A stretch of 64,000 nucleotides of DNA from Lachnospiraceae bacterium (GCA_028689585.1 JAQVCW010000012.1:49011-113010); one strand, 5' to 3'; numbered from the stretch's first letter, positions 52,927-61,394 are shown. The notes: generated by a model from the sequence alone, not told the origin. Made by a program: numbers and translations.

Positions 52927-52954
52927 AAACACATAGAAAAAAGGAGAAAAAATC

Positions 52955-53407
52955 ATGGAGTATAAGAGAATTGGACACATTGCATTTCGAGTAAAGGATT
53001 TGGAAAAATCGCTGGATTTTTACTGCAACAAGCTGGGCATGAGAAAAGCATTTGAGTTTAAAAATGAAAAAGGTGAAATCTGGATTCAGTATATCGAAGT
53101 AGGGAATGAGTGCTTTATTGAACTGTTTCCGGAAACCTCCTTCGGATATTATAAGGATGCCAGCTTTAGCCATTATTCCATTCAGGTGGAAAACCTGCAT
53201 AAGACCATTGCTGATTTAAAAGAGCGCGGTGTGCTTTGCTATGACGGTCCTAACGGACTGGCTACAAAAGACGAGCCGCTGGATATTCCGCCGCGTGCAT
53301 GCTGCAACTCCTTCTGCGCATGGGTAGAGGATCCGGATCACAATTACCTGGAATTTATGGAACTGACAGATGCCAGTGCACATCGTCATTTCAAAGACAA
53401 TGATTGA
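52955..53407 (+). CDS. VOC-superfamily metalloenzyme, first copy
   Basis: 150 residues, two beta-alpha-beta-beta-beta modules. Four probable metal ligands: His in RIGHIAFRVKD, Glu in CFIELFPE, His in FSHYSIQVEN, Glu in NYLEFMEL. This is the glyoxalase/dioxygenase/isomerase superfamily. In a sugar operon it could isomerise or epimerise a keto-sugar or cleave a C-C bond. AAAGGAG precedes the ATG. A terminator-like hairpin follows, yet the next gene has the same direction and theme. Confidence 0.85.
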   Translation: MEYKRIGHIAFRVKDLEKSLDFYCNKLGMRKAFEFKNEKGEIWIQYIEVGNECFIELFPETSFGYYKDASFSHYSIQVENLHKTIADLKERGVLCYDGPNGLATKDEPLDIPPRACCNSFCAWVEDPDHNYLEFMELTDASAHRHFKDND

Positions 53408-53419
53408 GAAATAAAGTGG

Positions 53420-53465
53420 ACCGGCCGCAGCCAGACAGGAAGATGGCAGCAGCCGGTTTTTCTCT
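53420..53465 (+). terminator. Intra-operon terminator
   Basis: ACCGGC (53420-53425) pairs with GCCGGT (53452-53457), with an inner GCC/GGC, then TTTTTCTCTT. It may split the operon into a transport half and a dehydrogenase half. Confidence 0.7.
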
Positions 53466-53523
53466 TCGGACATGAAAAAGTACAGAATGAGAAGTTGGAT
53501 TTTGGAAAAAGGAGGAAATTTAG

Positions 53524-54552
53524 ATGCAGGGAACTATGAAAGCAGCTTTTTTTGAAGGAAATGGTGTTTTAGAGATCAGAGAAACGGAAATTCCCGTTTT
53601 AGACAGGGAGGATGAAATGCTTCTGAAGGTGGAGGCATGCTCTATCTGCGGAACTGATGTGCATGTATTATCAGTACCGCCCAGCTATCCCATGGAGCCG
53701 GGAAATGTGCTGGGGCATGAGCTGGTTGGCCAGGTGGTTAAGATCGGGCCGGCGGTAAAGAAGTTTAAAATAGGGGATCGGGTAGTGGTAAATCCCAATG
53801 AATACTGTGGAAAATGCCGTTACTGCCAGGCAAATTTACCAAATCACTGTGAGAACATTGTGCCGATGGGACTTGGGGGCGAAGGCGGATTTGCCGAATA
53901 CATTAAAGCAACGGAGAAGATGTCCTATAAAATAAAGAAGGACCTTCCAACTAATCTGGCAGTATTTGCAGAGCCGCTGGCCTGTGTGGTAAATGGAATG
54001 CAGAAGGTTCGGCCTAATCCGGGAGAAAGCGTGCTGATTATCGGTGCGGGTCCGATTGGCCTGATTTTCCTGAAGCTGATGAAATCCTGCGGTGTTTACC
54101 CTATTATCGTGTCGGAGCCAAGTGCGGTGCGCAGAGAATTTGCAAAAAAAATGGGTGCAGATTATGTGGTAGATCCGATGAAGGAAAATCTGGAGGAACG
54201 GGTGCTGGAAATTACATCCGTGGGCGTTGATCTTGCGGCAGATGTGGTTGGTTCCCAGATGTCCCAGGCAATTAGCTGCGCGAGACGGGGCGGCACTGTA
54301 CTTCTCTTTGGAGTGAATACCAGTGTTCACCCGGCGGTAAGCCAAAGCGATATTGTGCAAAAAGAGCTGCGTGTACAGGGAACCTGGCTGGCGAATGCAA
54401 CTTTTCCGAAGGCAGTGGCGATATTGGAAGCAGGAAAAGTGGAGCTGGAGCCATTGATCACTCATGTATTGCCGCTGGAGCAGCTGGAACAGGGCGTGAA
54501 CTATATGCGCTCCGGAGAAGGCGTGGAAGTAATTATTGATTTTTCACTTTGA
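53524..54552 (+). CDS. Zinc-dependent alcohol/polyol dehydrogenase (MDR family), first copy
   Basis: 342 residues. Catalytic zinc: CSICGTDVHVL and GHELVG. Structural zinc: YCGKCRYCQANLPNHC. NAD-binding: IIGAGPIGLIFLKLMK. This is the sorbitol/threonine dehydrogenase class, which oxidises a secondary alcohol to a ketone. AAAGGAGG precedes the ATG. Paired with a second MDR gene three kilobases on, it suggests two successive oxidations or an oxidation and a reduction of the imported polyol. Confidence 0.9.
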   Translation: MQGTMKAAFFEGNGVLEIRETEIPVLDREDEMLLKVEACSICGTDVHVLSVPPSYPMEPGNVLGHELVGQVVKIGPAVKKFKIGDRVVVNPNEYCGKCRYCQANLPNHCENIVPMGLGGEGGFAEYIKATEKMSYKIKKDLPTNLAVFAEPLACVVNGMQKVRPNPGESVLIIGAGPIGLIFLKLMKSCGVYPIIVSEPSAVRREFAKKMGADYVVDPMKENLEERVLEITSVGVDLAADVVGSQMSQAISCARRGGTVLLFGVNTSVHPAVSQSDIVQKELRVQGTWLANATFPKAVAILEAGKVELEPLITHVLPLEQLEQGVNYMRSGEGVEVIIDFSL

Positions 54553-54577
54553 AAAAGGATTTTGGAGGCGGAAAGAA

Positions 54578-55117
54578 ATGAATACAAGGGTAATAAACGG
54601 ATTAAATCATATTTGTATCTACACGAAAGATGTGGAAGGTTCCTATGAATTTTATCATAGATATTTTGATTTTGAGTGCGTTTATGAAACTCTGGTCGGT
54701 AGACCGGAGGAGGGAGAAGAATTTCCATTTCGCGTGAAAATGATCCGTTCCCAGGATCTGGTCCTGGAATTAATTCAGCCGGCAAAAGAAGCCTATGTGA
54801 ATGCTCAGGTGACGGGAGCGATTAACCATGTAGGATTCGATGTTTCAGACATTGAAGAATCGGTGAAGCAGCTTCGCGCAAGGGGAATGGAGCAAATTTC
54901 GGAAATTTCAAATATGCCCGATTTTTATCAAGGGATGAAAGCAGTTTCACTGAAAGGTCCAAGTGGTGAAAATGTGTCACTCTATGAATTCAAGCTGGAT
55001 CAAAAGAAAGCAGAACCAGAGAAATCTATGCTTCCAATAGGCAGAGCATTCAGCAGAGAACGTGCGAGAATAAGTAAAAGCAAGAAAAATTATAAAAATA
55101 ATCAGACAGAGGTGTGA
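54578..55117 (+). CDS. VOC-superfamily metalloenzyme, second copy
   Basis: 179 residues from ATG 54578 (TTGGAGGCGG upstream; an ATG at 54536 lies within the end of the previous gene). Ligand positions His in GLNHICIYTKD, Glu in LVLELIQPA, His in AINHVGFDVSD and Glu in VSLYEFK are all present. It carries a basic tail of about 40 residues. Sequence is only distantly similar to the VOC protein at 52955, so a different step is likely. Confidence 0.83.
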   Translation: MNTRVINGLNHICIYTKDVEGSYEFYHRYFDFECVYETLVGRPEEGEEFPFRVKMIRSQDLVLELIQPAKEAYVNAQVTGAINHVGFDVSDIEESVKQLRARGMEQISEISNMPDFYQGMKAVSLKGPSGENVSLYEFKLDQKKAEPEKSMLPIGRAFSRERARISKSKKNYKNNQTEV

Positions 55118-55119
55118 GA

Positions 55120-56157
55120 ATGAAAGTATCCGTTATGACAGGAATTCGTCAGGTAGTGGAAGAAGAACGGACGATCCCGTCCATTGGGAACAAGGAGGTG
55201 CTCATCCAGGTAATGGACTGCGGCATCTGTGGTTCAGATATTTATTATTATGAATATGGACGTATTGGCGATTTTGTAGTAGAGAAACCTATGGTCTTAG
55301 GGCATGAATGTGCGGGAAGAATCGTTGCGGCAGGAAAAGAGGTAAAGAACCTGGCAGTCGGAGATCTGGTTGCGGTGGAACCGGGATATACCTGCGGAAC
55401 CTGTGAATTTTGTAAAAAAGGGCTGTATAATCTCTGCCCGGATGTGGTATTTCTGGCAACGCCGCCCTATGACGGAGCCTTTGCAGAATATCTGAAATAT
55501 CCGGCGGATATGGTATTTAAACTGCCAGAGGGGATGGATACGGTAGAAGGAGCACTGATCGAGCCATTTTGCGTAGGACTTCATGCAGTAAACCAATCCG
55601 GGGGAATGCTGGGTGACAGTGCAGTGATTTTGGGAGCTGGCTGTATCGGGCTGTGTACAATGCTCGCTCTGCAGAGTAAAGGAATACGGGAAATTTATGT
55701 GGTCGATATGATTCAGAAACGACTGGATATGGCAAAAGCCCTTGGCGCCACAGAAGTGCTGAATGCAGGAAAAGAAGATTCAATAGCGAAGATTATGGAA
55801 TTTACAAACGGAAAAGGAATCCAGCTTGTATTTGAAACGGCAGGAGCGCGCACTACGACACAGCAGACCGCAAAACTGGTCAAACGGGGCGGAACAGTGG
55901 TCCTGGTGGGCATGGCTGCAAATCCGGTTTTTGAATATGATTTTGGAATGCTACAGAGTAAAGAAGCGAAGCTGCACACAGTATTCCGATATCGTAATTT
56001 GTATCCGGTGGCTATTGATGCCGTGCTTCGCGGTCACCTTCCATTAAAACAAATCGTTACGGATGCCTATGATTTCGCAGATATTCCGAAGGCATTAGAA
56101 GACAGCATAGAGAAAAAAGCCGACATGGTAAAAGCGGTGATTCATGTAAGCGACTGA
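55120..56157 (+). CDS. Zinc-dependent alcohol/polyol dehydrogenase (MDR family), second copy
   Basis: 345 residues. Catalytic zinc: DCGICGSDIYYYEYG and GHECAG. Structural zinc: YTCGTCEFCKKGLYNLC. NAD-binding: ILGAGCIGLCTMLALQ. Start ATG 55120 has GAGGTG five bases upstream; GTG 55114 overlaps the VOC stop. Resembles sorbitol/xylitol dehydrogenases. Last gene of the operon. The strong terminator at 56166 follows. Confidence 0.9.
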   Translation: MKVSVMTGIRQVVEEERTIPSIGNKEVLIQVMDCGICGSDIYYYEYGRIGDFVVEKPMVLGHECAGRIVAAGKEVKNLAVGDLVAVEPGYTCGTCEFCKKGLYNLCPDVVFLATPPYDGAFAEYLKYPADMVFKLPEGMDTVEGALIEPFCVGLHAVNQSGGMLGDSAVILGAGCIGLCTMLALQSKGIREIYVVDMIQKRLDMAKALGATEVLNAGKEDSIAKIMEFTNGKGIQLVFETAGARTTTQQTAKLVKRGGTVVLVGMAANPVFEYDFGMLQSKEAKLHTVFRYRNLYPVAIDAVLRGHLPLKQIVTDAYDFADIPKALEDSIEKKADMVKAVIHVSD

Positions 56158-56165
56158 TACAAAAA

Positions 56166-56212
56166 ATGATGGCCCTCTGGCAGGCGGAACAGGCATTGCC
56201 AGAGGGCATCAT
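56166..56212. terminator. Strong terminator of the catabolic operon
   Basis: ATGATGGCCCTCTGGCA and TGCCAGAGGGCATCAT form a stem of about 15 pairs around a 14-base loop, followed by GACTTTTC. Confidence 0.8.
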
Positions 56213-56391
56213 GACTTTTCAACGGGAACCTGGCGATAATATTCTTCTGCTTCTGCAGCAGTCAGGTTGAAGCGTTTTTGCAGCTTTTTATTATGGCATT
56301 TGCAAAGGTTAAAACCACAGGAAATCAGCGTAAGTTCGAGAATAACTCTTTTCTTGCCTCTTGATGAAACGAGGTGACTTGTCAGGAGCAA
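56209..56391 (-). pseudogene. Mosaic remnant: transposase-like tail fused to Rpn C-terminus
   Basis: 60-codon frame. The last 24 residues (LQKRFNLTAAEAEEYYRQ...) are a near copy of the Rpn C-terminus at 45.5 kb. The first 36 (SSRGKKRVILELTLISCGFN, then LCKCHNKK) resemble the end of an IS1182-type transposase, recalled from family patterns and not tested. Beyond it, 56392-56509 has further degraded sequence without a frame. No intact IS is present. Confidence 0.6.
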
Positions 56392-56509
56392 CTCCAGAAA
56401 GATCCATGTGGAAGCTGGCCATTACCGACGTTTCGTGAACAAAGCGGCCCCTTTCTGGAACTATCTATTTCCCGACAGCCCCCTTTAAAGATTCAATAAC
56501 ATAAGTTGT

Positions 56510-57535
56510 TTATTTAATAACCTTAATCCATCCTTCCGGTGCTTCCAGACGTCCCATCTGAATACCGGTCAGGGTTTCGTACAGCTTACGGATGACAGGT
56601 CCCATATCGGTCATTCCGCTTGGCATACAGATTTCCCTGCCATGGTCCACAATCTTGCCCACCGGAGAGATCACAGCAGCGGTACCGCAAAGTCCGCACT
56701 CTGCAAAATCTTTTACTTCATCGAAGAGGACTTCTCTTTCTTCTACTTCCAGACCAAGGATTTCCTTTGCCACATAGATCAGAGAACGGCGGGTGATGGA
56801 AGGCAGAATGCTTGGAGACTTTGGAGTGACTACCTTGCCGTCTTTAGTGACGAACAGGAAGTTGGCTCCGCCCGTTTCCTCCACTTTAGTTCTGGTAGCT
56901 GCATCCAGGTACATATTTTCATCATAGCCCTGTCTGTGAGCATCCATGATGGCATATAAGCTCATGGCATAATTCAGTCCGGCTTTGATATGTCCGGTCC
57001 CATGAGGTGCAGCACGGTCATAATCACAGACGCGAATGGTGATCGGCTTAGCGCCGCCCTTGAAGTAAGGACCTACCGGCGTCGCAAAGATACGGAACTG
57101 ATATTCGTCTGCCGGTTTGACACCAATGACTGCATTGCTTCCGAACATGTATGGACGCAGATACAGTGTAGCGCCGGAACCATAAGGAGGTACAAAAGCT
57201 TCATTCGCGTTGATTACCTGAACTACTGCATCCACCCATTTGTCCTCCGGATAGACAGGCATCTCCAGACGTATACAGGAATCTTTCATACGAGCTGCAT
57301 TTAGGTCAGGGCGGAAAGTGACGATATGTCCGTCTTCGGTGGTGTATGCTTTTAAGCCCTCGAAACAGGACTGGGAATACTGAAGCACACCAGCACATTC
57401 ATTGATGACAACGTTTGGATCTGAGGTCAGGGTTCCTTCCTCCCAGGCACCATTTTTGTAGTTTGCTACAAAGCGTTTGTCGGTCTGTACATAGTTAAAA
57501 CCAAGACTGGACCAGTCAACATTTTTCTTTTCCAT
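56510..57535 (-). CDS. ilvE: Branched-chain amino acid aminotransferase
   Basis: 341 residues, class IV PLP aminotransferase of the longer BCAT type. FEGLKAYTTEDG, RMKDSCIRLEMP, the PLP lysine in GHIKAGLNYAMSLYA, EETGGANFLFV and the late CGLCGTAAVISPVG fit the family. It moves amino groups between glutamate and Leu, Ile or Val. AAGGAG is upstream of ATG 57535 on the minus strand. No T-box leader was seen. An inverted-repeat element occupies the gap upstream. Confidence 0.95.
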   Translation of the reverse strand: MEKKNVDWSSLGFNYVQTDKRFVANYKNGAWEEGTLTSDPNVVINECAGVLQYSQSCFEGLKAYTTEDGHIVTFRPDLNAARMKDSCIRLEMPVYPEDKWVDAVVQVINANEAFVPPYGSGATLYLRPYMFGSNAVIGVKPADEYQFRIFATPVGPYFKGGAKPITIRVCDYDRAAPHGTGHIKAGLNYAMSLYAIMDAHRQGYDENMYLDAATRTKVEETGGANFLFVTKDGKVVTPKSPSILPSITRRSLIYVAKEILGLEVEEREVLFDEVKDFAECGLCGTAAVISPVGKIVDHGREICMPSGMTDMGPVIRKLYETLTGIQMGRLEAPEGWIKVIK

Positions 57536-57592
57536 AATATGTAATTGTCACTCCTTTTTAATATGAGAAAATATAAAATCTCATTTATATTT

Positions 57593-57736
57593 CTGTTACT
57601 GTTCACTTCGTGTCCGGCAATACGCTTCGCGATGCACACAAACTGCAGAAAACACTGTTTTGCAGTGCATTTTCGGTATTTCGAGTAAAAATCGCTCAAA
57701 GCACCTGATAATATGGCGGCGAGTGGACAGTAACAC
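57593..57736. repeat. MITE-like element with CTGTTACTGTTCAC ends
   Basis: Terminal inverted repeats CTGTTACTGTTCACTTCG (57593-57610) and CGAGTGGACAGTAACA (57720-57735) with one missing base, enclosing about 110 bp that contains CTGCA-TGCAG and CGCTTCGCG palindromes. No coding frame. It lies between the divergent ilvE and RluA-type genes and fills most of the 57536-57870 gap. Confidence 0.7.
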
Positions 57737-57870
57737 ATTTCTAACAGTTTACCACCAGCGTTTTATCCGTGTCAAGTTAAGTGGTGAAATAATTGATGCA
57801 GCCATCGAAAAAATGTTGTATTATGGGTGTACTGGAGGAGGAGTGGGCAGGTATCTTATGGGGGAAGCAG

Positions 57871-58920
57871 ATGGCAAAAAAACTGATTGTCCGGTGGAAT
57901 GAGGGACAGGAGCAAAAGCGGGTAGAGCAGGTGATGCGTCAGGAGCTGGCATTGACACCGCATCAGATACGGAGTGCAAAATTCAGGGAAGAAGGTATCC
58001 GGATTGACGGAAGCCAGGTCAGGATCAATGCGTATCTGCATCCGGGAGAGGTACTGGAGGTGCTGCTGGAGCCGGAGAGGAGAAGTCTGGCAGAAGCTGC
58101 GGCGGGCGGCGCAGGAGGGTGCCGGCAGGGAAGGGAAGACAATGGTGGAACCGGCAGCGTGGAGGCAGGTTTGCCGGAAGCCGTGCCGGGACCGCTGGAT
58201 ATTTTATATGAAGACGAAGATCTGATCGTGCTGAACAAGCCGGCCGGCCTGGTGGTCCATCCGGCGCATGGACATTATAAAGATACGCTGGCAAATTATC
58301 TGACCTTTTATTTTTAGGTAAGAGGAGAAAATGCAGTGATCCGTCCCATCGGAAGGCTGGATAAGGATACTTCCGGCGCGGTGCTGTTTGCCAGAAATCA
58401 GGTGGCGGCGGCCAGACTGTGGTCAGACTTTCAAAATCAGGAACAGCGCCTGGGGGCACACAAGGAATACCTGGCGCTGGTATGGGGCAGCTTTTTAGAA
58501 AGCGGCGGCAGTATAGAAGAGCCGTTGGAACGGTGTCAGGATGCACTGAATCGCATGCGGGTGTCGCAGACGGGACAGTATGCCAAAACCAATTACCAGA
58601 TGCTGCAGAAATTTGAGACGGAGGCAGGAATTTTTTCGCTGGTGCGGCTGACGCTGGAAACAGGACGCACCCATCAGATTCGGGTGCATATGGCATATAC
58701 GGGACATCCTCTGCTGGGAGATCCAATTTACGGGGATGGGCGGCTGGATGCAAACGGTTCTTTGAAAATGACCAGAGCGGCGCTGCATTGCCATCGAATG
58801 AGACTGCGTCAGCCGTTTACCGGAAAATGGATACAGGCGGAGGCACCGCTGCCGGAGGATATGGGCAGGCTGCTGGCAGAAGCAGATGAAAGTTGGACGG
58901 CAGTCTGGGCAGACAGATAG
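57871..58920 (+). pseudogene. RluA-family pseudouridine synthase interrupted by an in-frame TAG
   Basis: The two halves are in the same frame: 57871-58314 ends ANYLTFYF, then TAG (58315-58317), then VRGENAVIRPIGRLDKDTSG continues without a gap. The first half holds an S4-like domain and the synthase start ([21 protein letters not shown]). The second has the catalytic Asp in GRLDKDTSG, RTHQIRVHMAYTGHPLLGDPIYG and the end. The intact product would be about 349 residues. A single C-to-T change of CAG explains the stop. A GTG at 58336 with AGAGGAG upstream could restart translation of the catalytic half. It could be a pseudogene, readthrough, sequence error or a recent mutation. Confidence 0.85.
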
Positions 58921-59010
58921 TGCCGGGGAAGGCAGGAATGCAGTCTGGGCAGACAGATAGTGCCAGGAAAAGGACGGCAGCCTGGGCAGACAGATAGTGC
59001 CAGGGAAGCA
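58896..59010 (+). repeat. Tandem triplication of the RluA-gene 3' end
   Basis: Three units of 37-40 bp (core GCAGTCTGGGCAGACAGATA then GTGCC) start with the last codons and stop of the RluA-type gene and continue beyond it, each carrying the TAG stop. Confidence 0.88.
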
Positions 59011-59058
59011 GGAGGGCCGTCAGGGCAGGCTTCAGGCAAGTACAAGGAGGATAGAAAA

Positions 59059-59559
59059 ATGATATTGACTACATTATGTTATATTGAAAAGGATGACAGC
59101 TATTTGATGCTCCACCGCGTGAAGAAAAATCATGACGTGAATAAAGATAAATGGATTGGAGTCGGAGGAAAGTTCGAGCAGGATGAGACTCCGGAAGAGT
59201 GTCTTTTGAGGGAAACGATGGAAGAAACGGGCCTGGCGCTGACCTCTTACCGGCTGCGTGGAATCCTGACTTTTGTGGCAGTTGGATGGGAAACGGAATA
59301 TATTTTTCTCTACACCGCGGATCAGTTTGAGGGAACATTGAATCTGGAGGAGTGCGGAGAAGGCACATTGAAATGGATGAAAAAGGATCAGATCCGGAAG
59401 CTGAATTTGTGGGTGGGAGACCGTATCTTTTTCCATCTGATGGAGCAGGATCTGCCGGTATTTTCATTGAAGCTGAGTTATGATGGAGACAGGCTGGTGG
59501 AAGCCTTTCTGGATGGAAAGAAGCTGGCGGAGCCCTGGTCCCAGTATTATGAGGGATAG
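59059..59559 (+). CDS. Nudix hydrolase (MutT/8-oxo-dGTP type)
   Basis: 166 residues. The Nudix box is complete: G-x5-E-x7-REUxEExGU over GKFEQDETPEECLLRETMEE plus TGL. Short N-terminus LTTLCYIEKDDSYLMLHR is typical of the YjhB/MutT cleanup group. It would hydrolyse oxidised or unusual nucleoside triphosphates. Start ATG 59059 has AAGGAGG ahead. The open frame from 58960 runs through the tandem repeat and is rejected. Flanked on both sides by tandem repeats. Confidence 0.92.
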   Translation: MILTTLCYIEKDDSYLMLHRVKKNHDVNKDKWIGVGGKFEQDETPEECLLRETMEETGLALTSYRLRGILTFVAVGWETEYIFLYTADQFEGTLNLEECGEGTLKWMKKDQIRKLNLWVGDRIFFHLMEQDLPVFSLKLSYDGDRLVEAFLDGKKLAEPWSQYYEG

Positions 59560-59736
59560 TGTAAGGCCGGAAAAGTAAAAATGCAGCGACAAATGGAAAG
59601 GAAGCAGGAGGAACCCGGATCATGCGGGAGTGTGCAGGGTTGGAAAAGTGAAAATGCAGTGACAAATGGAAAGAAAGCAGGAAAATAGCAGGAAGAACCC
59701 GGATCATGCAGGATAGTGCCGGGTTGGAAAGGCGTG
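59560..59736 (+). repeat. Two-unit tandem repeat between the Nudix and M28 genes
   Basis: Units of about 67-80 bp share AAAATGCAGTGACAAATGGA and AACCCGGATCATGC. They follow the Nudix stop and run up to the M28 ribosome site, and the stop-containing GATAGTG recurs. Confidence 0.8.
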
Positions 59737-59743
59737 AAATCAG

Positions 59744-61216
59744 ATGAAAAATAAGAATGCAGTGGAAAGAAAAGCCGGAAAGAAAAATCAGAGAACGCTT
59801 AGAAAGACAGCAGCGCAGGGCATGGCGATTGCTATGGCGCTGACATTGACCGCAGGGAATGGCATGTTTTGGCCGGGCGGAAGCACTTCGGTTCTGGATA
59901 GGATTGCAATGACAGCTCAGGCTGCAGGCGAAGAAGATTCGCTGATTGAAGACAGCGGCGAGCTGGAGGTCGTTCAGGAAGGCGAAAATCTGGAGGATGT
60001 AAGAGCGGCAGAATCAGAAGCGGCCGCACAGGCAGCGGCAGAAGCGGAAGCGAGAGCGGAGGAAGAGGCGCAGAAGCTGCTGGAGGACAGCGAGGTACAA
60101 CTGGAACCGGCCAGTGCGGACCAGCTCTCAGAATATCTGGCAAATCTGACTTCAGTGGAGAGTCCCACCGGTTCCGACGGGGAACTGCTGGTGGCGGGAT
60201 ATATTGAAAGTATTATGGAAAGCTACGGATATACCATATCGGAACATAGCTTTCATGAGGGATTTTTAAATGCCAGCGGCGTGGATGCACCGGGGATCAA
60301 TATCATTGCGGAACGGGGGGCTGATTCGGAGAACCGCACCAATGATATTCTGATCGTCAGCACCCATTATGATTCCAAAACAGCAATAGCGGAAAACAAT
60401 GGGATACTGGGAATGGGAAAGACAGAGGCGGAAGCGGCTGCCGAGGCGGAAAATGGATCCGCAGCGGAAGGTACCACAGAATCCAAAACGGCGGCAGACG
60501 AATTAGCGCAAGGTGCCGCGCAAGCCGGATCAGCGGAAGAGAAAGAAGCAGGTTCCGCCAGTACCGGACCGGATCCGTTTGCCAATGATAAGAGTGGAGT
60601 GGCAGCACTTCTGGAGCTGGCGCGTATTCTTTCCTATGAAGAAACGGATACGGATATCTGCTTCCTGTTTTTCTCCGGAGAAGAGGATGGTCTTTATGGT
60701 TCAGCCAATTTCATAAAATCCATGGAAGAGGAGTTTGCAGGACGGCTCATTGGAAATCTTCATGTGCAATTGGTTGGTTATACGCCGGATATGCCCTATA
60801 TGCTGGGGACAGCGGACGGAGCAGAGACTTATCTTGGCAATCTGGTCCGCACCGAAGCAGTGCGGATGAGAGGCATTCTGAACGCAGGAGAAGTGGGGGA
60901 AAGCCAGGAGCAGGGAGAGAATCAGGATCAGAACGAGAATCAGAACGGCAACCAGGCTCCGGCAGAGAGCGGAGCAGATCAGGAATGGAATTATTTTCAG
61001 GAAGAAAACACGGCGCAGAAGAGCTTTGCAGATGCAGGGATTCCGGCTGTCACCGTGATGCAGAAAATAAACTGGGGTAATGCCGAAGCAGCGGAAGGTC
61101 AGTCAGAGAATGCCGGGGAAACGCCGGCAGTAGACATAGAAAAATTACAGGATATCACGGATGTTCTGGCAGCATCCATATATAAGGTAATGAGCGAAGA
61201 AACAGGCGAAATGTAA
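59744..61216 (+). CDS. M28-like zinc exopeptidase with degenerate metal site, secreted
   Basis: 490 residues: basic N-terminus and long signal or anchor (about 20-61), an Ala/Glu-rich linker (80-118), then an M28 fold. Present: His208 in STHYDS, Asp282 in FANDKSG and Glu313/Glu314 in FSGEEDGLYGS. Changed: the family Asp of NLDMxG is at NLHVQLVG (His340), and the SDH near the end reads TAQ (423-425). Two low-complexity inserts (about 223-275 and 384-412) interrupt the fold. It may be inactive or metal-altered. Secreted by position of the signal; substrate unknown. Confidence 0.8.
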   Translation: MKNKNAVERKAGKKNQRTLRKTAAQGMAIAMALTLTAGNGMFWPGGSTSVLDRIAMTAQAAGEEDSLIEDSGELEVVQEGENLEDVRAAESEAAAQAAAEAEARAEEEAQKLLEDSEVQLEPASADQLSEYLANLTSVESPTGSDGELLVAGYIESIMESYGYTISEHSFHEGFLNASGVDAPGINIIAERGADSENRTNDILIVSTHYDSKTAIAENNGILGMGKTEAEAAAEAENGSAAEGTTESKTAADELAQGAAQAGSAEEKEAGSASTGPDPFANDKSGVAALLELARILSYEETDTDICFLFFSGEEDGLYGSANFIKSMEEEFAGRLIGNLHVQLVGYTPDMPYMLGTADGAETYLGNLVRTEAVRMRGILNAGEVGESQEQGENQDQNENQNGNQAPAESGADQEWNYFQEENTAQKSFADAGIPAVTVMQKINWGNAEAAEGQSENAGETPAVDIEKLQDITDVLAASIYKVMSEETGEM

Positions 61217-61328
61217 AAAAGAAGCGGTCAAAGCGGAGATTCGCAATCCGCTTCGCTGCCTGCTCGGCACCTCACGGCAGCTTTGGCGGCCTGTCGGCAG
61301 GAGCTTGAATTTCTGCTGACAAAAGTTT

Positions 61329-61383
61329 AAGTCCCCATCCGCCGCTTCAGGCGCAAGGAGCGCTAAGCGGAGGGTGGGGACTT
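61329..61383. terminator. Bidirectional terminator hairpin
   Basis: AAGTCCCCATCCGCCGCTT (61329-61347) pairs with AAGCGGAGGGTGGGGACTT (61365-61383) with two mismatches, loop 17 bases. It separates the convergent M28 and HAD genes. Confidence 0.75.
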
Positions 61384-61394
61384 ACTTGATGAGG

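Noticed and set aside
57536..57790. T-box or amino-acid leader upstream of ilvE
   Set aside because: No T-box consensus, specifier loop or terminator/antiterminator pair was found. The region is explained by an inverted-repeat element.
58336..58920. A separate complete gene for a short pseudouridine synthase
   Set aside because: The frame continues exactly from the upstream half, which has the missing N-terminal domains, so an interrupted single gene is the simpler reading. Restart at GTG 58336 is kept as a possibility.
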